This document shows, in pieces, positions 13,615-21,501 of a stretch of DNA of 30,160 bases; positions within the stretch are counted from its first letter, which is position 1, and each line of letters opens with the position of its first letter. The notes under the pieces are model-generated. The model was not told where the DNA came from. It saw only the letters and a list, made by a program, of their open reading frames with translations, and made no database searches. Origin of the DNA: an uncultured Clostridia bacterium (GTDB taxonomy: Bacteria > Bacillota > Clostridia > Christensenellales > UBA1242); contig CAMEUD010000004.1 of assembly GCA_945937975.1 (NCBI GenBank), positions 1 to 30,160 of the forward strand. The letters are read 5' to 3'. Position numbers and translations under genes: made by a program.

Positions 13615-14460
13615 ATGAAGGTTAATCCACTTATAAAATGGATTGGTTCCAAGAGATTTCAATCCGCAGAAATTATAAAATATTTTCCGAATGTGATTAA
13701 TACATATTATGAACCTTTTTGTGGAAGTTGTTCAGTAATGTTCCAGTTATTAAATTCAAGAGAACACACCATAAATAACGTCGTGTGTTCAGATATCAAT
13801 GGTGATTTGATAGACTTCTGGAAAACATTTAAAAAAGACCCGAAAGGTATCTATAATGAGTATGTGAAAATGTGGACAATTATGTCTAATCTTTCTGACG
13901 ATAATTTAAGACGAAAATATTTTGAATCAATCAGAGATGAGTTTAATCAGACAAGAAGTCCTTATCTGTTTTTCTTTCTGATGAGAACTTGCACAAACGG
14001 TGTACCAAGATATAATCATTATGGTCAGTTTAATAACACACTTCATCTGACAAGGGATGGTATTAATCCTAAAAGACTTGAAAAGATAATAAACCAATGG
14101 AGTAAGGTATTAAATGAACACAATGTTGAATTCAGAAGATGTGATTATTCAGAAATATTTGGAATTGTGGAAGAAGATGATTTTTTATATCTGGATCCAC
14201 CATATGAATTAACAAGAAGTACTGGAAAATTTTTCGGTAAAATTGACCATTTGGATTTATTTGACAGAATAAGACTTATAAATGAAAACGAAATCAGATA
14301 TGCTTTAAGTTTTGATGGTGGTGATAATACACCTGATTATGTGATTGTACCACCAGATTGTTATGTAACACAAATTAATATCTGTGCCAAAAATGGTGGT
14401 TATAGGAAAACTCAACAGAGATTGGATACAACTATATTTGAAAGTCTTTATATAAACTAA
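13615..14460 (+). CDS. dam: Dam-type N6-adenine DNA methyltransferase, copy 1 (281 aa)
   Basis: Belongs to the D12 class (T4 Dam / DpnM), which methylates adenine, usually in GATC. The start at 13615 gives MKVNPLIKWIGSKR, the standard N-terminus, whereas the ATG at 13573 adds a hydrophobic extension not seen in the paralog. Motif I is EPFCGSCS (about residues 33-40). Motif IV is DPPY (194-197). FALSFDGG-type residues occur near the C-terminus (YALSFDGGDN). It ends ESLYIN, nine residues shorter than the paralog at 27201. Early-type promoter motif upstream. Target sequence cannot be read from the protein alone. Confidence 0.9.
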   Translation: MKVNPLIKWIGSKRFQSAEIIKYFPNVINTYYEPFCGSCSVMFQLLNSREHTINNVVCSDINGDLIDFWKTFKKDPKGIYNEYVKMWTIMSNLSDDNLRRKYFESIRDEFNQTRSPYLFFFLMRTCTNGVPRYNHYGQFNNTLHLTRDGINPKRLEKIINQWSKVLNEHNVEFRRCDYSEIFGIVEEDDFLYLDPPYELTRSTGKFFGKIDHLDLFDRIRLINENEIRYALSFDGGDNTPDYVIVPPDCYVTQINICAKNGGYRKTQQRLDTTIFESLYIN

Positions 14461-14472
14461 TTTTTAGATTTA

Positions 14473-14480
14473 CATAAATA
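14473..14480 (+). promoter_or_regulatory. Late-type promoter box CATAAATA
   Basis: 25 bp before the ATG at 14506. Confidence 0.6.
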
Positions 14481-14505
14481 AAATATATATAATTTATAAA
14501 TTGTT

Positions 14506-16500
14506 ATGATTAAAAAATTTGATGATTTTTTTGATAAATCAAATCAAGAAATATTTGAAAATGTTAATGCTGGAGTTTTAGATGATACTGTTACATTAGA
14601 TAGTATTGATCAGGAAGATGCTCAAGATTTTGTTGAACCTGATATGGTTTCTGATGATAGATATTTATCTAAAATTTCAAACATTGTTCTCAAACATCTT
14701 AAAAAGAGAATTACTTCTAAATTTTTAGTACATCCTTTTGTACTAAATATTGATGATAAGAAATGTGCAATGATTTATAATACCAATTCTTATATGATTC
14801 TTTTTAAGAATGGTATAGAGAAAGAAATTGTATACTTTAAGAGTAATCCTCTTCTTAATGGAGAAACTAAATCAGAATTTTCAGTATCTACAAGAAAATT
14901 GGGATTCTTGGCTATGATTAGAAGTTTGGTTGACTTGGTTTCAATGAATACATCAGCAGTAAATGAAGTAAGATCAACACCAGAAATTGGTCCTGCTACA
15001 AAGCCTATTTCAGGTTTAGCAACTGTTGCTAAGAAATGTGCTGAATCGTTAGATGATAGCGTTATGGCAGAGTTCTTAAAATATTATGAAAAATATACGG
15101 ACTCCGAAATTGTTAAGATTATGGAAGAAGATGATTTAACAGAAAATTTACTTGAAGTTAGAAAAGTGCTTTGTATGAATAAAACAGGTACGCATTTTGA
15201 GCCTACTGCTGCTCTTAGAGCAATTCAAGCTGTACATATGATTTTGTGTGGAAATACATGGGGTTGTGATTCTAAACAAATCGCGGCTATGAAGAATTGC
15301 TGGTTCTTTGGTGCAGGTCAGAGTGGTAGTCTTGCAATTTTTATTGGACCTGATGGACGTTATCACGTTAGAGAAAGTGTTGATGTAATGGAATCTAAAG
15401 TAAACGAATTACAGAAGAAGATGGATTCAGTTTATAATGCTGCTGAATCTATTTGTAAATATATTAAGTCAGGTGGTAGAGATTTCTCTATGAGAAGATA
15501 TATTGCAAAACATAGAGGTATGCTAATCACTGGTGTTGCAGGTATTGGTAAATCAGTATCTCTTAACAAAGCCATTGCGAAGGTTGGTCTTAAAGAAAAT
15601 GTTGATTATAAGAAATTCGGTAATTCAACAACAGGTGCAAATGAAGTATATAATCAATTGTATGAAGGCAATAATATGTTGCTCATTTATGATGATACTC
15701 CAGATATGTTTGATACACCTTTAAAGATTTCTTTATGGAAATTGGCTATGGAGGGCGATGAACCTAATAGACTTGTAGTTAATCCTTCTGGTGAAGCGAA
15801 GAAAAATTCTAATATTTTTTATAATGCATCTGACCCAGAAATGACAAGACAAGATATGTATCATAAAGAAATTGGTAAATTTACTGATTATGAAAAAGAA
15901 GCATGGCTTAAAAAAGAAGAGAAAAGATTAAAAGCAGAATATACCGCTAAAAGAGGTAGAAAAACGACTGAAGATGAATATTCTTATATGGATTCTGACG
16001 CAATTGATAAGGCTGTTAAAGATAGAGCATTATATAATTTTAAAGAATATGAAGAAAATGAATCTCATACTTTAATACCAGATAGATTCATTTTTAATGG
16101 TTTTATTGTATATATTAGTAATAATTCTTTAGATACTTTTAGAAAAAGTATTAGAGACCACTGGGATGCAATTTCTTCAAGAATGACAGTTATTGATATC
16201 AGTCCTACAAGAAAAGTTATTTGGGCATGGTTGAGAAAGAAAATATTAGCAGATGCTGAGGATACTACTATACAAGATGAATTTAGAATATTACCTTCAG
16301 AATCAAAAGTTCCACTTAATGAAGTATTGGAACATATGGATGATATTATGGAAGGTAAGTTCAATGATGACATTAACATATATGGTAAAATCAATTTCCG
16401 TATAGTATCTAACATTAGAGATTATATTTATTTTGGTAATCCAAATTGGAAAGAAGCCATATTGGGAGAAATGTTGTTATCAGGTGCAAGAGAAATCTAA
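14506..16500 (+). CDS. Capsid-targeted P-loop ATPase, 664 aa
   Basis: N-terminus MIKKFDDFFDKSNQEIFEN resembles the internal-protein leader, with an I-F-E|N site at Glu18. Residues ~50-320 are unrecognised. The ATPase domain starts near residue 339: Walker A GVAGIGKS (343-350), Walker B-like MLLIYDDTPD (391-400), and a possible sensor 1 in FIVYISNNS (about 540) followed by SSRMTVIDIS, as in AAA+ proteins whose sensor-2 region carries an Arg. An insertion with Lys/Glu-rich helices lies between (about 450-520). It has its own late promoter and is the first of four late genes with MoxR, metallopeptidase and VWA partners. Possibly a substrate-remodelling ATPase acting with them; function unknown. 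Confidence 0.72.
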   Translation: MIKKFDDFFDKSNQEIFENVNAGVLDDTVTLDSIDQEDAQDFVEPDMVSDDRYLSKISNIVLKHLKKRITSKFLVHPFVLNIDDKKCAMIYNTNSYMILFKNGIEKEIVYFKSNPLLNGETKSEFSVSTRKLGFLAMIRSLVDLVSMNTSAVNEVRSTPEIGPATKPISGLATVAKKCAESLDDSVMAEFLKYYEKYTDSEIVKIMEEDDLTENLLEVRKVLCMNKTGTHFEPTAALRAIQAVHMILCGNTWGCDSKQIAAMKNCWFFGAGQSGSLAIFIGPDGRYHVRESVDVMESKVNELQKKMDSVYNAAESICKYIKSGGRDFSMRRYIAKHRGMLITGVAGIGKSVSLNKAIAKVGLKENVDYKKFGNSTTGANEVYNQLYEGNNMLLIYDDTPDMFDTPLKISLWKLAMEGDEPNRLVVNPSGEAKKNSNIFYNASDPEMTRQDMYHKEIGKFTDYEKEAWLKKEEKRLKAEYTAKRGRKTTEDEYSYMDSDAIDKAVKDRALYNFKEYEENESHTLIPDRFIFNGFIVYISNNSLDTFRKSIRDHWDAISSRMTVIDISPTRKVIWAWLRKKILADAEDTTIQDEFRILPSESKVPLNEVLEHMDDIMEGKFNDDINIYGKINFRIVSNIRDYIYFGNPNWKEAILGEMLLSGAREI

Positions 16501-16522
16501 TAAAAAATAAAATAAATTTTTA

Positions 16523-16530
16523 TATAAATT
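16523..16530 (+). promoter_or_regulatory. Late-box variant TATAAATT
   Basis: Abuts the ATG at 16531. One base off the T4 late box; may be a weak promoter or chance in AT-rich DNA. Confidence 0.35.
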
Positions 16531-19500
16531 ATGACAATAAAACATTTTTTAAGCCCATCTGTAGGTAAGTGGGTTGTAGAAACTAATAAAAAGTATCCAG
16601 ATATTTCTGCAAAGGAATTTTGTGATATGTTTGAAAGTTGGTTCAACAAAAATGAAGAGTCAATTGCTTTGAATGAATCTATTGATATGTCAAAATACAG
16701 TAGATTGGTTGAAGGCGATGAATTTGATGAATTTGATGACTTTGGTGAGTTTGAAGAACCAGTGGAAACAGAACCAGAAACAGAACCAGAGGTAAAGTCT
16801 GAACCAACTCATAAAGAATCTACTAAAGCAACTGTATTTGATGATGATGATTTTGGTGATTTTGAAGGTGATGACACTGATCCAGTTGGAACATTTAAAG
16901 ATGTTGAAGGTGGAGATAAAAAAGTTGAACACAAACCAGTTACTGTAAAAGCGTTATCAGATGAAGAAACTGAAAAAATTGCTTCAAAAATCAAAGGTAA
17001 ATATCCAGTAAATAATGGTAAAGATTTTGAACATAATATTTTCTCTGTTGTTAACGCTTGGTATGATGAATGTATAATGGAAGGTGAAGGTGAGAATTTA
17101 TTAAAACATAATAGAATTACCTTACTTGATACTGGTGTTGTTGAAAATATGTGTGCATTATTTGCATTTACCAATATTCCTAATCTTGATTTGTCTGAAT
17201 GGGATACTTCTGCTGTTAAAACTATGGAAGGTATGTTCTATAAATCAACTTTTGATAACAATAGTATTGAAGATTGGGATGTATCTATGTGTGTTAACTT
17301 TGATAATATGTTTACTCAGTCAAGATTCTCTGGTGATATTTCAAGATGGACACCAGGTAAAATTTTAGAAACAGTTTATGACGAATTTGGTCGTCCTGAA
17401 ATGGTTGTTATGAAGGATAGAACAACTGGTAAAGAAGTTTTGGATTCTGAAGGTAAACCAGTTTATGATGTTAAAAAGAGAAGAGTTGATGCACCACTAC
17501 CAGAGGTTGGAAGTAGAAAATTTAATGTTAATGATAGAAAGAGAAAGAAAACTCTTGAAGCTTTGACAAAATTGGATAGAGAAAATAAAGAAGCGGAAGA
17601 AAGAGAAAAAGAAAAGAGAATTTCTGCTTTTGAAAATCATTCATTACAGAATATAGTTGATTTTGATACTTTTATAAATGAAGGTTTTATTGATACTGTA
17701 AAAAAAGGCATTAACAAAGTTAAAAATACAATTAAGCAAATAGGTATTAAAATCAATGATTATTTTGTAGCAGTATTCAAAGATGATGGTAGCACTTATA
17801 ATGCAACAAGCAAATTCACAACTTTGAATTATATTGCAAATGGTAATGTTAAAGGTGTAACTGCATTTAGTGGTGCTGATCCATTCTTGAATAGCAATGT
17901 TAAATCAACAGCAACCATTTCAAAATCAAATGAATATTATGGTGTTATTGAAAAGGATTCTGTTGAATATAAGAATTATTTAACATTCTTGGAAATGATT
18001 GGTAAACAAGGTGGTAATGTATCAGAAGCAAGAATGCCATTAAGTTCTGTAGGTAGTGGTGTTGATGGTATTGAAGATATTGGTTCTGATTTCTTGAAAA
18101 CATTATTGAAAGAACAATTATTTGAAGCAGAAGCATATACAGATAAACCACAAACGTTGTTGATATTTGGTGCTCCAGGTATTGGTAAATCATCTATACC
18201 TAAAGAAGTAATAAATTTATATAATAAAAGCGAACGTGGAAAATCTGCTGGTAAGAAAGCATTGTTAGTTGTAGAATGTGGTGACTTGGCAATTGATGGT
18301 TTCCATCTTCCTATTCCAGAATTTCAAAACCTTGGTAAAGTTATTAGTGATCATCCAGAAGCAGTTAGTAAATCTGGTGTGTCAGATGAAGAACTTGAGA
18401 AATTATCAAAAGTTACTTTTAGAAAAGTTGTTGAAGCACCAAAGACTTGGTTGCCAGTTTATGAAAAATCTCTTAATGATAAGGAAAATGATGTTCTTGA
18501 TGCAATTGCTAATGGTAGCACAATCACAAAAATGGTAGATGTTGATGGAGTTTTGAAACGTAGAGAAGAAGAAACTACAGAAGGTGGTATCATATTATTT
18601 GATGAGTTCTTGAGAGCAGACCCAGAACTTTTCAAAATCTTAATGCAGATTTTGTTAAATAGAAGAACAATGGATGGAAAAGTATTTGGTTCTAAATGGG
18701 CATTCCTTTGCTGTTCAAATAGACCTTATGATGATGATGAGGTTAAGAATAGCTATATGTTATTATCTGCAGCAGCATCAACTCGTTTCTTGAAAGGTGT
18801 TTATAATTTTGTTCCTGATTTCTATGATTGGAAAGAATGGGCTGAAAAAGAAGGTGGATTTGATCCATATACATTAGAGTTCATTTCTCAATCAGTTAAG
18901 GGAAATAAAGAAGACATTAAAGTCATAAGTGATGAAGGTGAAAAGACAGCAACAACATTCCAACACTGGCATAATGTTGATATGGAGGATAAATCTCAAT
19001 TCTTAGCCCCAATGCCACGTACTTGGGCAGCAGTTATGACAGAATTGAATAAATATATGAAAGCATATGGGTATTCAGATATTACAGAAGTTCCAAATTC
19101 AGTAATTTATTCAAGATCTGTTGGTAAGATTGGTAAGGAAATGGCAAAGAAATATGCTAATTACATGGAAAGTGTTGCTAAAAAAGGTGGTGTGAAGATT
19201 AAAGAATTGTTCACTACGGATGGATACACCATAGATACAGAAACATATGGCTGTGCTGAAATTTCTAAACGTGTTTGTGATTATATTTCAACTAATTATT
19301 TCAGAAGAAATGGTGATGTGAAATTACCTACTGATAAAGAGTTGTTTACTATGGCTAGAAATATGCATGGAAACTATGGCAAAAATGAAGGTAGTTTCTT
19401 AGTTGCTATGCATAGTAATATTGTAAGTGACATATTCAATATTAAGAGTACAGATGATAAGATTATTAATCGTCTTCATTATTACTTGAAGGCAATTGGT

Positions 19501-19551
19501 AATATATATCATGTAAAATTTGCAGATGATAAACCTATTATTATACCTTAA
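16531..19551 (+). CDS. DUF285-like / MoxR-type AAA+ ATPase fusion with two processing sites, 1006 aa
   Basis: Order of parts: N-terminal helix region with L-N-E|S (Glu49); acidic Asp/Phe/Glu-rich stretch (about 60-125); BspA/DUF285-like repeats (about 215-275: LDLSEWDTSAVKTMEGMF, IEDWDVSMCVNFDNMF); basic helical linker; a second leader-like motif DFDTFINE|G (Glu384); then a MoxR-type AAA+ domain with Walker A GAPGIGKS (547-554), Walker B IILFDEF (687-693), sensor 1 CCSNRP (about 727-732) and an Arg-containing AASTRFLKG. MoxR proteins work with VWA-domain partners to remodel proteins or insert cofactors, and a VWA protein is encoded at 21502. The internal site implies that cutting would release the AAA+ part as a separate chain. 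Confidence 0.82.
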   Translation: MTIKHFLSPSVGKWVVETNKKYPDISAKEFCDMFESWFNKNEESIALNESIDMSKYSRLVEGDEFDEFDDFGEFEEPVETEPETEPEVKSEPTHKESTKATVFDDDDFGDFEGDDTDPVGTFKDVEGGDKKVEHKPVTVKALSDEETEKIASKIKGKYPVNNGKDFEHNIFSVVNAWYDECIMEGEGENLLKHNRITLLDTGVVENMCALFAFTNIPNLDLSEWDTSAVKTMEGMFYKSTFDNNSIEDWDVSMCVNFDNMFTQSRFSGDISRWTPGKILETVYDEFGRPEMVVMKDRTTGKEVLDSEGKPVYDVKKRRVDAPLPEVGSRKFNVNDRKRKKTLEALTKLDRENKEAEEREKEKRISAFENHSLQNIVDFDTFINEGFIDTVKKGINKVKNTIKQIGIKINDYFVAVFKDDGSTYNATSKFTTLNYIANGNVKGVTAFSGADPFLNSNVKSTATISKSNEYYGVIEKDSVEYKNYLTFLEMIGKQGGNVSEARMPLSSVGSGVDGIEDIGSDFLKTLLKEQLFEAEAYTDKPQTLLIFGAPGIGKSSIPKEVINLYNKSERGKSAGKKALLVVECGDLAIDGFHLPIPEFQNLGKVISDHPEAVSKSGVSDEELEKLSKVTFRKVVEAPKTWLPVYEKSLNDKENDVLDAIANGSTITKMVDVDGVLKRREEETTEGGIILFDEFLRADPELFKILMQILLNRRTMDGKVFGSKWAFLCCSNRPYDDDEVKNSYMLLSAAASTRFLKGVYNFVPDFYDWKEWAEKEGGFDPYTLEFISQSVKGNKEDIKVISDEGEKTATTFQHWHNVDMEDKSQFLAPMPRTWAAVMTELNKYMKAYGYSDITEVPNSVIYSRSVGKIGKEMAKKYANYMESVAKKGGVKIKELFTTDGYTIDTETYGCAEISKRVCDYISTNYFRRNGDVKLPTDKELFTMARNMHGNYGKNEGSFLVAMHSNIVSDIFNIKSTDDKIINRLHYYLKAIGNIYHVKFADDKPIIIP

Positions 19552-19570
19552 TATATTTGAAAATAAATTA

Positions 19571-19601
19571 AAAAAGGTGGATTATATAATCCACCTTTTT
19601 T
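19571..19601 (+). terminator. Rho-independent terminator
   Basis: AAAAAGGTGGATTA / TAATCCACCTTTTT stem, T run, then a late box directly after. Confidence 0.9.
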
Positions 19602-19609
19602 CATAAATA
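19602..19609 (+). promoter_or_regulatory. Late-type promoter box CATAAATA
   Basis: 21 bp before the ATG at 19631; first base directly follows the terminator T run. Confidence 0.6.
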
Positions 19610-19630
19610 ATTTATAATAAATTTAAATTT

Positions 19631-21484
19631 ATGTATTATAATTATTACGCTAATAATATATATAACGGATATAAAGTTTTAAATGAAGGTGTTGCTGATT
19701 ATACAGGTAATAAATCTGCTATTTTATCTGTAGGAACAGTACCTATGTACATTGAAAAACTTGATGTTGTTATGGATGTTGAATTAGAACCAATTGTTCA
19801 ATGTGTTGACATAGCATTGGGTGAGATTATAAGCAGATACAAATTTATGGCAGATTATATTAGATATAATAGAACCATGTATGTATTGGCAGATCCTTCA
19901 TCAAGAAATTGTTTTCATAAAACTATGGCTGTTGATGATGTTGGAAATCTATGGTTAAATGTGCATTTTATATATAAATCATTGAATAACGATACCGATA
20001 GGGTTTTTGGTATTCTTTTTCACGAATTGATGCACAATTTCTTAAACCATCTTGATAGAGCAAAGAAAATATTACCTACAGAAAACAGAGAAAAATTATT
20101 AAAAATAGATCCAAAAATGCTACAAATGGAAGATTTGAAACAGAATCTTTGTATGGACTTGGAGGTAAATCTTAATATGGTTGCTGATGGTGTTGTTTCA
20201 AAAGATTTCTGGCACGAACTTCACGGAATGTATGATGAAAAATACATGGGTAAGATGTGGGAAGAAATTTACAAAACAGATGGTGACAAACTATTATCTG
20301 ATTATATGAGTAGTAGTTCCAAAATGGATGAAAAATACTATGAAGCATTAAAAGAAATTGTAAAGGCATTAAAAACTTTACACGACCCAGATGCAACAGA
20401 TGAAGATAAATCCAAGGCGGCTGCTGAATTGGAAGATGTTATAGATAAATTGATGGGTGAGAAGAAAACAAGAAAAATGACAATCAGAAGAAGATTGAAA
20501 AAACTTCAAAAAACTAGAATAAAAGAAATTGGTGAAATTGGACCATATTTAAAAGATATCATTGATGATTTAGCAATAGAACCTAAATCAATGAATGAAA
20601 TTGCTTTGGACAAATTTGGAAAAGATGTAGAAATACTTAAAGATGAAATGCTTAAACACGTTTCTGATATAGCATCTACATTTATGTGTGATGAGTATGA
20701 CCTTGAAAAAGACATTGTAGAATGTATGGATGCTTTAAAAAATGGTGTTATTAGTATGAATAATCCTTCTTTGACCACAGAAGAATATGATGATATAGAG
20801 GAAGAAGTCATTTATGCTATAGACAAACTTCTTGCTGATGATATTAAGAAGAAAGAACTTGCTGATGCAAGGAAAGAAGCAAAGAAGAAGAAAGAGGAAG
20901 AAAGAGCAGAAAAAATGAAAAAAGAAATTGAGAAAAAGAAAAAGAAACATATTCTTGCAAAATATTTCTCAACTATTAAAAGTCTTAAAATCATTCGTGA
21001 CCATGAAAGAGCAAGTGATGATACAGCAACTGCTTGCCAAAATATTATGGATATGGTTGAACCTTTATTATCAAAAGATGTAACTGAAATAACCAAGTAT
21101 GATATAGATGGGTATAAAATGCTATTTAAAACATTAAAAGATAGTCTTTATAGTGATTTAATGGTATTAAAAGAATCAAAAATTCTTTTTCATAGAGATG
21201 AAGCATATATTAAAAGAATAACTGACGAATTTTTCCAATATAATGTTGAGTTGTTTAAGAATTTGACTACAGGTTTGAGCAAAACAGAATTGGTTAGTTT
21301 AATTCAGAGTGCAATAGATTCAATAAGATTGATAGGTAAAAATTTACATACCAAAGCAAAATACAGAGCAACAGATGAATATAAAGAAGCATATAAAGAA
21401 GAGTACAAGAGATTGCGTAAAATTTATATGGAATTGGGTGAAAAGGGTTTAAGAAAAGAACTTGGTTTACCATATGAAGAATAA
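19631..21484 (+). CDS. DUF2201-N-like metallopeptidase-domain protein, 617 aa
   Basis: N-terminus has YKVLNE|G (Glu19), a processing-type site after a Tyr/Asn-rich leader. A zinc-peptidase-like motif HELMHNFLNH (131-140, HExxH plus a further His) resembles the N-terminal domain of DUF2201 proteins, which in bacteria is fused to a VWA domain and encoded beside MoxR ATPases. Long Lys/Glu-rich coiled-coil segments follow (about 270-450, including ARKEAKKKKEEERAEKMKKE). It is 17 bp upstream of the VWA gene, under a late promoter. Whether it is an active protease or a structural zinc domain cannot be told. Here the two DUF2201 domains lie on separate proteins. Confidence 0.75.
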   Translation: MYYNYYANNIYNGYKVLNEGVADYTGNKSAILSVGTVPMYIEKLDVVMDVELEPIVQCVDIALGEIISRYKFMADYIRYNRTMYVLADPSSRNCFHKTMAVDDVGNLWLNVHFIYKSLNNDTDRVFGILFHELMHNFLNHLDRAKKILPTENREKLLKIDPKMLQMEDLKQNLCMDLEVNLNMVADGVVSKDFWHELHGMYDEKYMGKMWEEIYKTDGDKLLSDYMSSSSKMDEKYYEALKEIVKALKTLHDPDATDEDKSKAAAELEDVIDKLMGEKKTRKMTIRRRLKKLQKTRIKEIGEIGPYLKDIIDDLAIEPKSMNEIALDKFGKDVEILKDEMLKHVSDIASTFMCDEYDLEKDIVECMDALKNGVISMNNPSLTTEEYDDIEEEVIYAIDKLLADDIKKKELADARKEAKKKKEEERAEKMKKEIEKKKKKHILAKYFSTIKSLKIIRDHERASDDTATACQNIMDMVEPLLSKDVTEITKYDIDGYKMLFKTLKDSLYSDLMVLKESKILFHRDEAYIKRITDEFFQYNVELFKNLTTGLSKTELVSLIQSAIDSIRLIGKNLHTKAKYRATDEYKEAYKEEYKRLRKIYMELGEKGLRKELGLPYEE

Positions 21485-21501
21485 AATAATGAAGTAATAT
21501 T

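Noticed and set aside
13564..13662. Longer N-terminus for the GIY-YIG protein
   Set aside because: It would run antisense into dam, and the added residues do not belong to the GIY-YIG fold; the ATG at 13563 follows a late box.
13770..13777. CATAAATA inside dam, and TATAAATA at 9905-9912 and 24600-24607
   Set aside because: They lie within or at the ends of genes. Chance matches are expected in such AT-rich DNA. The 9905 site is 10 bp before the helicase ATG and could be real, but it lacks supporting context.
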